64,000 nt of DNA from Tanypteryx hageni (GCA_028673005.1 CM054114.1:125269307-125333306), one strand, 5' to 3'. Positions 35,327 to 47,937 are shown, counted from the stretch's first letter. Translations and numbers: made by a program. Notes: generated from the letters alone by a model not told the origin.

Positions 35327-36268
35327 AGAGATTTTGTGAATAAAATAATACATAAAATGAAATAGGCCCCTGGTATAAGAAAATTGCAGGTTGAATCGAT
35401 GCATTCCATTCAATTCTGAGTGTATGCCATTTGTAGAAATTACCTTTTAATGATAAAATATTGGCCATTAAAACCTTGTGTTATCTCTGAAAACGACATT
35501 TTATGACCCTATCTCGTTTTTATGACCTTCTTCCTTCCGCTTTTAAAACACTCTGACCAATTTATTTGACTCCATTATTCAATTCCCATTCGACGTCCAA
35601 ATTACCCTTTTACACAAAGACGCATGCGCCAACCTGCTCCGGCGGCATTGTATTTTCAGGAATGCGTCGGGCTTTCTTCGAAACGTAAATTTTTACCTAA
35701 AACGAATTGAAGATTAAATGACTACTTTGTTTTCATGAGAAAGAGACGGGTTTTCCCTTTTAAAATTACGACACAGAACGTTTTCTATTAATTTAATATG
35801 CAATTGGAACATAGTGGAAAAAATGTCCGACTTTTTTCTTTTTGCGGATTATTTCAGCAACTTTATAGCTAAAAAAACTTATAAAGCAATTATAACGGTT
35901 ATGCGGCTTTGATTGGTCATAATTCTGGAAAAAATACTGAAGAGCTCCGAGGCTGCTTCTTTAGCCGTGACTACCGCGAATCCTTAAAATACAAAGCTGA
36001 ATATTTCTTTTATCTTTTATCAATAAATTATGGTAAATAATGCTAATTTCATTTTTTTGGAGCTTCAAGCGTTTGTAATTATGTATGATTTTTATAAATA
36101 ACATCCATGCATGTCAGAAAATGTTATACCTATTTGATAACGTTGCCACGAGCCCATCGGGCCAACTTATAACGTTTTCGTGATGATAATAATAATTATA
36201 AAAATAACAATTGACTTTGATATGCCCTACAGCATGAGTCGCTTCAATTGCTTCCATTGCATATCAAA

Positions 36269-36453
36269 ATTCAAGATTAATCGCAAGTATAAAAAATTAA
36301 AAAAAATAAGTATGTAGTTAACTAATCTATCTTCACTAGCTACAACAACCAGATGAAAAACCAATTCAAGATTAATCGCAAGTATCAAAAATTTAAAAAA
36401 TAAGTAGTTATCTAATCAATCTTCACTAGCTACAACAACCAGATGAAAAACCA
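36269..36453. repeat. Two-copy tandem repeat, 95-bp period
   Basis: ATTCAAGATTAATCGCAAGT starts each copy (36269 and 36364) and CTACAACAACCAGATGAAAA ends each. The copies differ by a few substitutions and short indels. Confidence 0.85.
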
Positions 36454-36612
36454 GATGCGCATTTCGAATGCAATGCAGCAGCAGCATTGGGCGAGGATTC
36501 AACGGAAGTAGACACTTAAAGAGATAAGTGGTTAATTTTTCAGTTTTTGGTACTTAATTGTTTATTCTTGAATTTCTTTTAAGTCATAATACGACCTCGA
36601 TGATTCTCTAGT
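36440..36612. repeat. Foldback repeat family, copy 4 (partial)
   Basis: AAAAACCAGATGCGCAT and GCAGCAGCATTGG are family blocks. The tail GTACTTAATTG, TTCTTGAATTTC and AAGTCATAATACGACCTCGA matches the tails of the copies at 43.6 and 53.9 kb and ends at ATTCTCT as they do. Confidence 0.6.
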
Positions 36613-36619
36613 GGATCCA

Positions 36620-38350
36620 TTGCATATAAACATTAATGGCAAGATCCTAATGAGATGACAAAATATAATTGGAGGTATAGAACATCAAGTTATTTAACAG
36701 CAGCGCAAATGAAGAATTCTCTCATGGATATTCAATTGATAGAGATCGGAATATACGAGGTGACCGAGAAATCTCTGGAAATTGTACTTGTGCGCGGATA
36801 TTACGTTTACCATTAATTTTTTATTGAATTTAATTGTATATAATTAATTTAATTTAAACAATATTATTCTTCATATTTCACAGTACCAGAGTTGCAGAGT
36901 TGAATTAATTTATTAATTTTAATTATTATTTTTCCAAATTGCCACGGACTTCCTGGACACTAGTTTTCGACCAATCACACAACGAATAGAAGTTGGCGAG
37001 GCGAATAAAATACATAATCCATTGGGGAAGCCGTAACATCGTAAAATTTTATAATTCAGCACCAAATAAGATAAAAACCACGAAACAGCTAAAAGTTTTG
37101 TGTCATTGATAAATTAAATGGAATTGTTATATATTTTTTGTCGTTTGATCTGATTAAAAGAAAACTTTTTCATCGCGCCCAATTTTTTTTCGCTGATATA
37201 ACAATCCCAATTTGGGCGCGAATTCTCTCGTTACAAATGCTACCGCCAGATTCATTTTCTCTGCTATCTTTTTATTGCAATCGTTTTCTCAAGTCACATG
37301 AGCCCTAATGAAGTCTTCAAAAACGAGAATAATGTATTTTTCATTTAGTATTTTCACTCCCGGTAACGATGTCAGCATAAATCGTCAAATATAATATATA
37401 TTGCGCGCACCTTTCGCCTGTAACTTAATAACGGCGATGAACGACTTTGAAATTAACAGTGCAAACATTATATATTCTTCTCAACTTCGGTGCGAATTAG
37501 CGCTCCCGCGTTAATTATAGCAATTGACGCACCGGATGTGTTTCAATAGAAATAAATTCAACCATAATTCCAAAGGATATATATGTGTGTGCTTCTGACA
37601 TATATAGGATAAATGATATAGGATATATCTTATAAAACCTAAGGTACTTCTAGCAGGGCTAGCTGAAATTTGGCATGAACTTAAGCCATTGGGTACAGCC
37701 TCGGAAAAAGATCCAAAATTATAGAAAATGTTATATTTAAGGGGTTTTTGACCCCAAAGTCCAATTTAAAACATCCATAAGAATAGCATTGAAAACTGTG
37801 CAAGGCTATATATAACAGCTTTTTAAAATTATTTACAATTATGATACGATGTCGAAACATGTAACATACTATGGAAAAAAGAATGAAGATTATTTTACTT
37901 GAAGACAGAATTCAAATCCATACATAATTTGATTTTAATCATAAAATTATGAATATTAACTACCATAGCAACGATCCCAATGTCTTTCAATGAAAATGTA
38001 CTTTCCATACTTCAAGAGCATTGATTTAATGCTTAGAATGCATTATAATCCATTTGATTTCAGCCAACGACGTATACATATGATGACGTGATAATTTTAA
38101 TATTCTTCTAATATACTGTCTATGGTATTCCAAAGAAGTATTGTTGACAGCGATAAATAATAATGTTTACATTTTTAAAGAATGTTTGCATTGTTGAAGT
38201 AAATAGTTGTTGATTGAGCCCTCAACAGAAATGCTTGCGAAAGATTTTTATACTATTATTCAAACCGAGGGCTTAGGTTCACTATTATGCTCCCCAAGCG
38301 ATTTCCGGTCTTCTTTTGTTATTTTGGGAACTATCAACATGGAGGAATAG
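36620..38350. other. AT-rich non-coding stretch
   Basis: No gene recognised. A TGAAATTTGGCATGAA block at 37667 resembles sequence common in interspersed repeats. No clear element ends were seen. Confidence 0.3.
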
Positions 38351-38356
38351 TACGCA

Positions 38357-38487
38357 ACTTCACCGGGTTGGGTAAGTTGGTTGAAGTGCTTTGGTTCTTC
38401 ATCAAAGGGGCATTTTGCGCGACTTCTCCAAGTTGAGTAAGTTGGTTGATGTGTTTTTGGTTCTTCCTCAAAGGGACATTTTGCTCG
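38357..38487. repeat. Two-copy tandem repeat, 65-bp period
   Basis: ACTTCACCGGGTTGGGTAAG at 38357 and ACTTCTCCAAGTTGAGTAAG at 38422 start the copies; CATTTTGC(G/T)CG ends each. The second copy is one base longer, so the minus-strand frame across it changes phase between copies and the peptide is not conserved. Confidence 0.8.
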
Positions 38488-39114
38488 ACCAAGAACCATT
38501 TCAGAAAAAATATACTTTGGTTAACATAACATATTTCGTATATTATAATAGGCGGATAGACTGCATATGGATATAGACCGCATATTAGAAGAATATCAAT
38601 GTTTTATCCGGATACGTACTAAAATGCACGGATTATGATGCCATAATCCTAAAACAAAAAATATCATAATTTTTAGTGTAACATATAGGATAGTCTTAAT
38701 GATGATTATAGTTATTGCTGAAACAGGGCAATCTAAGCCACGAAACCTGAAATTCGAAAATTTGGACGCGAGCCGATTGCCAGAGAAATTAAAAATTCCA
38801 AATATATGACTTAATTTCGCAAAAAATGAAAATTATTGTCATACTTATATATTATTATGCCCTTGATTTTAAACTACGACGTAAACATAGGATGACATCA
38901 TTATACTAACACACGAAATTTATAAAAACGTAAATAGTATTTTGACGTGTTTCGTAGTTTTTTGAGAAATTTTAACCATTTTCAATTGTTAAATATAATG
39001 GTGTGATACCTTTTTCGCGATTTTTCTACCCAAATACGTGCTAAAGACACGGCTGATGAAGCCATAATCTTAACACAAAATATCCTAATATTTCCATAAT
39101 TTTAGTGTATAGAG

Positions 39115-39195
39115 CAGTGATGGCGAACCTTTTCTAGCACGCGTGCCAAAATTACCTTAATAAGAGAAAATTTGCCTGCTGGCGTGCCACTACCT
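39115..39195 (+). mobile_element. hAT element end
   Basis: CAGTGATGGCGAACCTTTT is a classic hAT terminal sequence and is followed by AGCACGCGTGCC, a palindromic subterminal block also found in the hAT end at 15.1 kb. The other end was not found nearby. Confidence 0.6.
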
Positions 39196-39929
39196 ATCAT
39201 AAAAAATTGTGTATATTCGTATAATATAGTGCATAGGATGTCTTTTTCCACACAGGAAGACATATATACTAAATGATTCAAATGATATATCGGCAACAAA
39301 GTAAGAAATAAGGTTTTTCATTTTTATCGAATTCTTTATGCGAATCCCGGATCTTTAAGACTTTACAAATAAAATTAAACGCTAACGAAAATAGGTTGCA
39401 TTAATGGATAATGTTAACGGAGTTATCTTTAGTGGAGGTGGCACTCTCTATTTAGAAGAAACAAATTAGATATCTCATGAAAAATCGTTATACGTAAAAA
39501 TGATTTTATAAATGACGTAAATTAAGTAATGAAGAAGACGAATGACATGAACGGAGTGATCCAAGGCATCAACTTCCGTTTGACAAATTCCAGTTCAAAA
39601 ATTATCAGATATTAACGATATACTGATAAAAATGTCAAATACTAAATTTTGTGCTGATGCCAGGGGCAGATTGGGCCGTCGACGAGTAATCATAATTTAA
39701 CCGGTCGTACCTCTCGTAATGGTAAACTTTTACAATACAATACATAAAAGAGTAAATGTTAATGTAAACATCGCTCCACCCCCAAACCTCCGAACCCGCA
39801 ATTCAAAACTTGAGGTACCCAACAGCAAAGGGAAATGAATTTCAAAATTTATTGTATTATTTTTCTTGTAATATGACATCAAAAATGATATATCAATAAA
39901 AATAATAAATAATAAAAATATTTTGCAAC

Positions 39930-39976
39930 TTAAAAGAAAACTTTCCCGAGCGAAGTCTGGCGTTTCAGCTAGTTTC
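39930..39976 (-). repeat. ACTAGCTG/CTTCGCTCGGG repeat end
   Basis: On the minus strand AACTAGCTGAAACGCCAG is followed by ACTTCGCTCGGGAAAG. A similar end, AACTAGCTTATTTTACCC then GGCTTTGCTCGGGG, is on the plus strand at 837-870. Such ends are widespread in arthropod genomes; I do not assign a class. Confidence 0.5.
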
Positions 39977-40005
39977 CTATATATGTAAGAAGCAGCTATT
40001 TATAA

Positions 40006-40007
<2 letters not shown>

Positions 40008-40074
<67 letters not shown>
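40008..40074. repeat. (AT)n microsatellite
   Basis: About 33 uninterrupted AT units. Confidence 0.95.
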
Positions 40075-40079
<5 letters not shown>

Positions 40080-42370
40080 TATCTTGCGATTTACGAGAAA
40101 GTTTTTTTTTGACTGAATAAAACCCAAATCGGTTTTGTCGTAAGGGAATGAACGGATATTAATTTTATTTGACAAGGGCGTATTTTAAGATCCGAAATGG
40201 CGATTAAGAGCCCCCGCCATGATTAGCGATTCGGTGCGAATTAGCACGACCTGATTTGAATTTTCCAACGCGAGGTACAAAGTTTTCATTCTACGCTAGA
40301 TCCATATCCATACGATTGTGCCAGCGTCTCACGACACGTCGGTCTTTCATTCCCTCCGTCCTTCGAGAACGACTGAAATATCTTCCTCCTTAAATCTAAC
40401 TCGCTCGTTTTACTCCATTCAGTCATTGCCTCGACTTAAATATATTAACTCCACGTTCGTGTTTTTTTAATGCCAGTCTTTTTATCTTAGTCTTGGCGAT
40501 AAATTACGGTGTCCGGTCCATTTACAAAAGACGGCGCAAAAATGTGCGTTAAAATCCTTCGCAAGGGATTTATTTTGTAAAATGCAAACAGACAGGAAGG
40601 AGAAATAATCTATCCCATTTTTTTAAAATACCCTAATTATGTATTTTCGAAAAATCGTAATTGACAATTTTTACGGCGGATGCCGACGTAAAGACAGCAG
40701 GAGTTAAAGTCTCCGGACGTATAACGCTCGGTTTAAATTTCGGAGGAATTTAATTGCCGCGGTACAAGATGTCGCACCCTTTATGTCAAACTCTATGAAT
40801 TTTAAACAATGTGTTGTTATCAGAAGGACTTAGAGAATCGAGTGTTATACACGTTGCTCGTTCCAGAGGAGGGCGGGCGATTTGAGAGCATTATATGTTT
40901 GAGCGACGATTAAATATCCATAAAGTTGATCAAATCAAAGGCGATACATTATTTTCAGGTATAACTGGTTTGTTCAGATTTACGTCGCTATCGAAGAAAA
41001 AATCAAACAATGAAAACCAAACTGGAACTTGAAAAGAGGATATATGTATCCAAATCTATTTTAGACTCCATTTCTAATAATATATTCTAGTATTTTGATA
41101 AAATCACATAGAGATTGTTCATTACAAAATCGAGCATCTATTAATGACAAACTACAGTTAATCGATAAAAGATATCAAAATCGATGAAATTGCATGATAT
41201 ACACACAAGTTTGGCGAGTATGTCTGTTTTTATACGTTAAGAGACAAAAAAAGAAATAATTTAACATGTAGTTCGCTCAAGATACCTGAATTTGATGATA
41301 AATGGACGAAACTCTAAATGTAAGAATGTTTCTGCGGAAATAATTACAAAATTTAGAAAGCTACTTGCGTGATTTATTAATCGCACATGTACTTCCCTAA
41401 AGAATTTGACCTTAAAAGTTTATCGCTAAGGAAATCTCAACGTAAGAAGCCCTATGAATTTTCAATAATCTTCCAAACGTTCCTTATCTCATCCTTTATC
41501 GTCCCCCGTTCTAAATCAAATGCAATTTCGTGACACAAACGATAATACGATTCGATTTTTATTTTTTCTCAGACGCTCGAAATTTTTCCATCAGAATGTT
41601 TAACACGGGGCGAATAGTTTTCATTTGCTTTTTCAAAGACTTTCTTTCCCTCTCTTCCAAACTGGTTGAGACCAGTTTTTTCCCTTTCGAGACCGTCCAT
41701 TCGGCTCCATTCATATGTGCCATAGCGGAACTTTTATTTAAATACTTTCAGAATGCCTCTCTCACCACCACCTCCCTCCCACCATTCGTAACCTCCCAGT
41801 CCCTCCGGCAACGCATCAATCTTTTCCCGCACACACACTCCCCTCTTCTCCCTCCCCTCTCCCTCTTCTCGTCCTTGAGTCTTCGAATATTCGAATTTTT
41901 CAAACGGTCGACCTCTCGGCGGCCTTCCTAACGCTCGTGACGTAAACACTATGGTCACCTGCGGATGATTTGGTACACACTGTCAATTCCGACTCTCATC
42001 TTCATCGCGGAACTATTCATCAAGAGTTACCGAGTTTGTCCTTTTTTCCGCGCGGCGCAACGAATTGTCGCACACGTCTTTGCGTTGAAATTTTCGCCGT
42101 TAAAACGTTCGCCGCATTAATATTTCGTCCTCGGCGAGAATGGCGGGAAATGTTTCGATGGATGAAATAAATTGATAAATTGTTTCGTCTACATTTCAAG
42201 TTGGGAATTTCTTGACGTCGAATGATTTTATGGTCGTACAAGGTAAAGAAATAAAAAATCGATATTGGTTATGAAAATACGTTGACATCTGTTTGTTCAA
42301 ATGTTGATCTACCGAGCAAGCTCAAGATTACGCACTTCAAAATTAAAACAAAATTGAATAAGAAAGTATT
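40080..42370. other. Non-coding stretch with GC-richer islands
   Basis: No gene recognised. Segments at 40180-40900 and 41500-42200 are richer in CpG and look unique. A short CT patch lies at 41757-41875. Frames of up to 133 codons at 41.5-41.9 kb have no known domain. Confidence 0.3.
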
Positions 42371-42373
42371 TAT

Positions 42374-42393
42374 TTCCAATAGCTGTTACAAGG
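42374..42393. repeat. Foldback repeat family, copy 5, left part
   Basis: TTCCAATAGCTGTTACAAGG matches the left-arm block TCCAATAGCCATAACAGGG of the copy at 53.8 kb. The rest of this copy resumes at 43589 on the other side of the MULE. Confidence 0.55.
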
Positions 42394-43588
42394 CTTCCAG
42401 GACAAACCGTCCAGTAAATTTCGTCCAGTGACTTTTCGTCCAAACGTTCTTTGGTCTAAAGACATTTTGTCCAAGCTTTTTTGTCCAATACTGTGTAGTC
42501 CAACAGTTTTTTGTCTAATACGATTTTATTCATTATCATTCACGTCCGGTGTAGAATTTTGTACATTTTTTTGTTTTTCTAAACTATTTAAATTTTAACA
42601 TTCAGTTGGCAGTTACGTCGTTGATAAGAAAAACTACGACAATTAATGTTAGACAACAACATAAAAGTGTTTAAATTATTAAGTATTCAGTTATGAAGAC
42701 GTTTGGAGCAAAAAGGCCACATTTCACTGATATTTTAACCCACAAAATTTTATATAGAGAGTATAGGAAGAATGACAAAATTAATAGAATCAACGAAAGG
42801 CAAGTATATGCTGGAGAATGAAAACTTTTTATACCACAGCCATTCTCATAACAAGAAACACACAAGAAAATATTGGCGGTGTGAAAAAGGGACATCTGCA
42901 ACGCTAGGTGTATAACAAATTGTGACACTCCAAAATTACTGTTTATAAAGTAGGAAATACCACTTATGAGAGTGATAGGACTGCGGGATATGTCAGAAAA
43001 GTAGCCCGAGGGATTAAGCGGAGAATAGAAGAGAATTAAACCAGCCACCTGCTGCAATGTTTCGCAAAGAAGTTGTTAATATAGATGATGAAGAAATTAT
43101 TATGAAACTACCAGAACGTAATAATATTTTGAGAAGAATTAAGAGACAGCAAAATAGGAGCCATCCTCAGGTACCGAGAACACTCGGTGATATTGACATC
43201 GTACCCTCATATGACCGAACATTTAATAATGAAAGATTCTTACAATTTGATTAGAGATCAGATGACCCCAATAGACTTTTAATATTTTATATCCAGCGGT
43301 CGCTACAACAGCTATCAAATGGCATGGAAAATCTGGAAGATGAGTAGATTGGACATAATTCTTTTGGTAATAAAAGTTTCTATTTAAAATTCTTCCTATT
43401 GTTTTTTATGGGACAAAAAAACCTTGCACAAAAATATTTAGTGGACAAACAAAGTCTTGGACCAAAATAGATAGGACGAAATATTACTGGACTAAAAAAC
43501 AGATGGACTTAATGCAATCTGGACAAAATGTCTATTAGACAAATTTATGTTTTAGACGAAAAGTCTTTAGAAAAAATGTCTAGGCACC
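42394..43588. mobile_element. MULE-type element (FLYWCH/Phantom group), decayed
   Basis: Both ends are long imperfect inverted repeats of about 150-190 bp, made of spaced GTCCAA/TTTTGTCC and TTTCGTCC motifs (left: 42400-42530, right in reverse complement: 43415-43585). Flanking GTTACAAGG and CTCACAAGG match at seven of nine positions, fitting the 9-bp duplication of MULEs. Inside are frames of a FLYWCH zinc finger and the transposase N-terminal region, while the DDE catalytic part is missing. Confidence 0.8.
42795..43254 (+). pseudogene. FLYWCH zinc finger and N-terminal part of a MULE transposase
   Basis: From about 42795 one frame gives TKGKYMLENENFLYHSHS, then RKYWRCEKGTSAT and a stop. 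The pattern FLY...YWRC is the core of a FLYWCH zinc finger, the usual DNA-binding head of Phantom-type MULE transposases. After disrupted sequence containing VARGIKRRIEEN, the frame from 43057 reads MFRKEVVNIDDEEI, then ILRRIKRQQNRSHPQVP, RTLGDIDIV and RFLQFD; this matches the linker that normally precedes the MULE catalytic domain. No catalytic domain follows. Confidence 0.78.
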
Positions 43589-43726
43589 CTCACAAGGAAT
43601 TTTTAATAAGCTTGCTATGGCTATTGGAGAAATTCAATATAAGTACTTAATTTTTCAATTTTTTAAATTTGAAGTTCTTATTCTTGAATTTGTTTTCAGC
43701 CATAAGACGAAATCGATAATTCTCTA
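43589..43726. repeat. Foldback repeat family, copy 5, right part
   Basis: AAGCTTGCTATGGCTATTGGAG continues the family right arm; AGTACTTAATTTTT, TTCTTGAATTTGTTTTCAGCC, ATAAGACGAAATCGATAATT and the ATTCTCT end match copies 4 and 6. Confidence 0.65.
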
Positions 43727-43727
43727 C

Positions 43728-44063
43728 TGCAGAGGTTTTCAACCTGGTGCTCGCGAGCACTGCTGTGCTCTTTGGCGGCTTGATTGTGCTCTTTGTCATA
43801 CTGGTCGTGCACTTCTGCGATGTTTGGATCGCTTTTCCTAAGATCCTTATTTTAATAGGATCAGGTGCTATTTTTCTAAACGTATATAAGAACATTACTA
43901 ATAACATTTACGTCGGTTTGATTTTAGTATTTATGATCATTATTTTTTTTGCAAAAGTGTGGTGGTGCTTGCCTGATATTCTAGGATAGAGTTTAGTGCT
44001 CGCTTGATATACCGAAATACAACTTGGCACTCGTCACATGGAAAAAGTGCTATGGTGAATCAC
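43728..44063. mobile_element. Possible hAT-like element
   Basis: CAGAGGTTTTCAACCTGG has the form of a hAT left end, and a loosely matching end lies near 44063 (reverse complement CAGTGATTCACCATAGCAC). The putative flanks do not match, so the right end is doubtful. The hydrophobic 80-codon frame inside is not a gene. Confidence 0.35.
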
Positions 44064-44069
44064 TGAGGA

Positions 44070-47000
44070 AGCAAATGGCAGATCGACGAAAAAACGTGCA
44101 TAGCAAACAAAAATCTAAAATAAAATAATATAATGATTTTCCCCACATATTTTTATATTTCGGTTATTTTAACGAGTACCAATAAGTGCTCGTATTTCAT
44201 CGAGTTGCTTATAATTAGAACTCAAAGAAAATTACGTGATCTGTCAAAATCTGTTAATTAAAGCGATATCACTTTCAGTGGAGCGCTCAAGAGAGACAAT
44301 TGATGATGCTTAAGGGCGGAGTTTATAATAACAAATAATTAAAAGCAATGACTTGAGTCTTTAGGTGCAAGGCTTTGTTTTCGGAGCTAGAATTTTAATC
44401 ATTTAATGTGTTACAATGCCTTTCTTTGCACCGACTATGAAAGAGCAATTAGGGAGCAGAAATTTCTAAGAAAAATTTCATTAACTAGCGTTTTGTCAAT
44501 TAAAAATGAGTAGCAACGTACAGAATGCTGACTAACAAAATTAGTATGTGATATGGCGATTGATAGAGCAAAGTCTGGAAGCCTAATCTAGTTGAAACAA
44601 CAGCGGCGTGCGATGAGCCACCTTTAAAGGAAAACGATCCAAACGCGATTGATCATCAACTGTATCAGCTTTAATAAGTGGCTTTCCCGCCTTCCAAAAA
44701 AAATTTCATTAAGCCTTGAGTCATCATATCAGGTGTCAAAATCGTTCTTCAAGCTTTAATTTTTAAGAGTACTCATTACGCGAGCGTTGAGGTTAGACAC
44801 TTAAGGCAATCAAGCTCGAGTGACGATGAGAATAATCTAATTTTATCCGGTACTCAAAGGAGATATTATATGAATATTTTTTGAGATACTCGGTACCCGA
44901 TGATAATTATATTTATTCACGCATTTAAATTGTATCATCGGCGTCGTTAAATATTAACTACATGAAAAGTGAACCGTCTATTAATATCGATACATAATAC
45001 CAATCAATAAGATTCGGATAAGTGACGTATAAATAGAGCTGTCAAAATTTATATTTTCTAGTAATTAATTGCACGTTCCTGTCTAAAGATTTAAAAATCC
45101 TTACAATGGAGTCCCGCAAGGTATCGGTCGTGGACCAAATAACTTTCAATAGTTTCTCGTTCGAAATACCTGCGGCGTAAACCCCACCGTAATCGCCGCA
45201 AACGGTATCATTGTTTGGCGAAGTCATCCTATTCTATTTGTGCGAGTGCGTATCCCGTTTGCGATAACTGCGGCGGAAGGGGAAACCTCAGTCGATTGAC
45301 TGGATCCGAACATGAGTTATCGTCGCGCCCTTACACCACCTGCTGCTTAAGAGACTCTGCTCATCCTTAGCGGGTTGCACTGCCTTTATCTCTCCCGTCT
45401 CACAAATCACGACTCTTTGCGATGCCGGTCTGCGTGATAAGGAAGCGAGCAATAAATCCGTAAAATGGCGCTGGAGGTTATTTCGCCCGCGGGTGGACGC
45501 GTTTTCAGCCCGGCGACGCAGGAGAATTATGCCTGAACGCGTGATAATAATTCAAAAATGACCAGAACGGAGGACGTTGAGACGGAAAGCGAAAAGGAAA
45601 GAAAAATTGTTGAAGGTGATCCTTGAAGGTAACATACAACATTTAGAAAATAAGAAAATCAAAGCGGATGGTAAATCGTTAGTTCAGTGTAAAGGTGTCA
45701 CGGAAAACGACGGTCGAAACAAGATAAATAAAAAGTGACCATTTCTGAATAATGGCAGTTGATAGTATTTCCTATTGGAGCATATAGCTCTACTAGTCTT
45801 CACAATCTGGAGGCAGATTCTCGCTAGTAACTCAACGTTTTATGAAGATGGTAGTTTTGACCACACAACCTATCTCCTAGATTTAACGTCTTTAAAGATT
45901 TTCTGCGTGAAGCTCACAAAAAATAGCTGGAATCAAGATTATCAGTTTCTCATTGGATACATTGTACTCGCAAAGCACAGTTAGCATTCCGTTTTCGGAT
46001 TCAATTGGTGGCCACCGTATGTATATGAATTTGAAGTGCTCAAGATATGTGCGCTCAATTAAATAATGCCCAGAGGATACCAAAAAAGTTAAAGTTATTT
46101 TCATATTACAACTTACTGAAATACCTCCGATGATAAGATTAATATTAATACTTGTGCATCTTCTTTCCTTCATCTCATGTTGTTATTCATGAAATCAAAT
46201 ATCTTTTTTGAATAGACTTCTAATAAGAATAGAATTAGTACATCACTCCTGCTTATCTTTGCCTTCTTATCTCAAGTAACTTCCTTCAGAGATTGGGAAT
46301 TTTATGGTGTTAATAACGAGCAATCTTTTAAATGAAAAGTTTGTTTCGTTTAATAGGCGAACTTATTTTAATCAGGTACTTTAGTTTATGAGAAGTCAGA
46401 CCAATTCTATCTTATTTATAACAACAAAACATCATGCCTCAAAATAAGTCATTGCAAATATCACAATCGCAGATAAAGCGGCTATGACATAGCGAGAAAC
46501 TAACGCAAAATCATGTGTTGTCATCAATTATATTTTCAAGGTAACAATACTTCATCACAATATTCGAAGCATCAATTAAGGTAATAGATAATTAACTAAA
46601 AATATTTAAATCTAATGTAACGGGCAATTAAAAATTTAGAAAAATCATTTTGAGTAATTTTATTTACTAATGAATAAAAATACTCTTAATCACTGTCATC
46701 GGAACTATTTTCATTTTGTTAACCAAAAGAAAGAGATTCAGTTTTTATCTAAAACAAATATTATGCTCACACATACAACTTGCCTTTTAAAATCGTTAAA
46801 AACGTACGATTCCATTAAAATTCCACACTTTCTTATTCGAAAAGGTTTACTCAGAAGCACTTTATGTTGATGGCCTATGGTGATCAATTAATTTCTACTA
46901 AAAATTCAATAAAAATTCAAACACAAAAGAGAACACATTTTATAACTTCATTGTCCTAAAGTACATGGCAATAAAGTTTAAGTAGGTCTCGATGATACTA

Positions 47001-47395
47001 TGGGATAATAAGTTAATCAAATTTTGTTCGAGATCAAAAACGGAATTGAAATCCATTCGGGAGGAATAACAACGGTAGGAAAGAAAGGACGACCGCCGTT
47101 CCATTAACCATTTATCAAACAAGGCCGATGAAAAAATTAACGATCTCCCCGCAAGCAGCGCGTAGGCGAACGGAAACCTAAACAGAGCGGCAAAGATATT
47201 ATTTTCAATTTTTTCTCATAGCATTATGAAGCTTTGTACCCTAAGGGCTAGATATTTCGCCTGTATTTTTAATATCTTTTTATTTCCCGCATTGTAGGTG
47301 CGGCGCTTAGTCAAAAGAGGCCGAGGCGAAAATGATAGAAAAAAATACGAGCGGTCATTTTATTTTATTATTTTTTCAAGGGGCGATTCCCTGCC
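44070..47395. other. Non-coding stretch
   Basis: AT-rich for the most part, with a CpG-rich segment at 45230-45560. A ten-codon match to a reverse transcriptase motif (GVPQG) lies at 45108. No gene recognised. Confidence 0.3.
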
Positions 47396-47399
47396 AACG

Positions 47400-47825
47400 C
47401 TTTATAGCACAATAGATGATAGAGAAATTGAAAGGATAGGAGGAGATGGGGACAAAATGAGAAAGAAACGAGACAAGGGAGTGGGAGAGAATAGAACAAA
47501 GAAGAATGATAAATGAATAAACGTTGAGGTAGACAGGAAGGAAGACGCAGCGAGGGGGAGAGGAAGAAATAGGAGGGAGGAGGTATGAGATAGGAGGAAA
47601 GATAGAAGAGGAGAGAGAGAGGAAGAAAGAGAGGAGACAGGCAGGGAGAGAGGACGGTAGGAAGGAAAAGTGAAAGAGAATGAGAGGATGTGAATGAGAG
47701 GAAAACGGATGAGGGATGGATAAAGAGGGCGAGGGAGGAGGATGAGAGAAAGAGGAAGAGAGAAGGAGAGAGAGAAAATAGACGGAAGAGAAGGGAGGGA
47801 GAAAGAGGGATAGGGAGTAGATGAA
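47400..47825. repeat. GA-rich purine tract
   Basis: Nearly pure purine on the plus strand. Frames of about 155 codons on the minus strand are compositional. Confidence 0.88.
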
Positions 47826-47937
47826 GTGAAATTATCATAAAAGCCTAAGCAGACAGGCATTAGCTGTAAAGTTGGCAATAATTTTGAAACGAGAATAAGA
47901 AAAAAATACCCGCGTTCAGAAACGAGAGAATTAATCT

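Noticed and set aside
36364..38487. Short tandem repeats considered as a CRISPR array
   Set aside because: Only two copies each, direct adjacency without spacers, and the genome is eukaryotic.
38260..38499. 79-codon frame with an apparent internal peptide repeat (AKCPFEEEPK / AKCPFDEEPK)
   Set aside because: The underlying 65-bp tandem copies differ by one base in length, so the repeated peptide goes out of phase after ten residues; DNA duplication explains it.
41530..41931. 133-codon plus-strand frame
   Set aside because: F/S/L-rich with a pyrimidine patch at the end; no domain, and a minus-strand frame overlaps it.
43747..43989. 80-codon frame that looks like a membrane protein
   Set aside because: Hydrophobic by T-rich composition; it begins within a hAT-like element end and has no family match that I recognise.
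47368..47878. 156- and 158-codon overlapping frames
   Set aside because: Two overlapping frames of the same low-complexity composition; neither is a gene.
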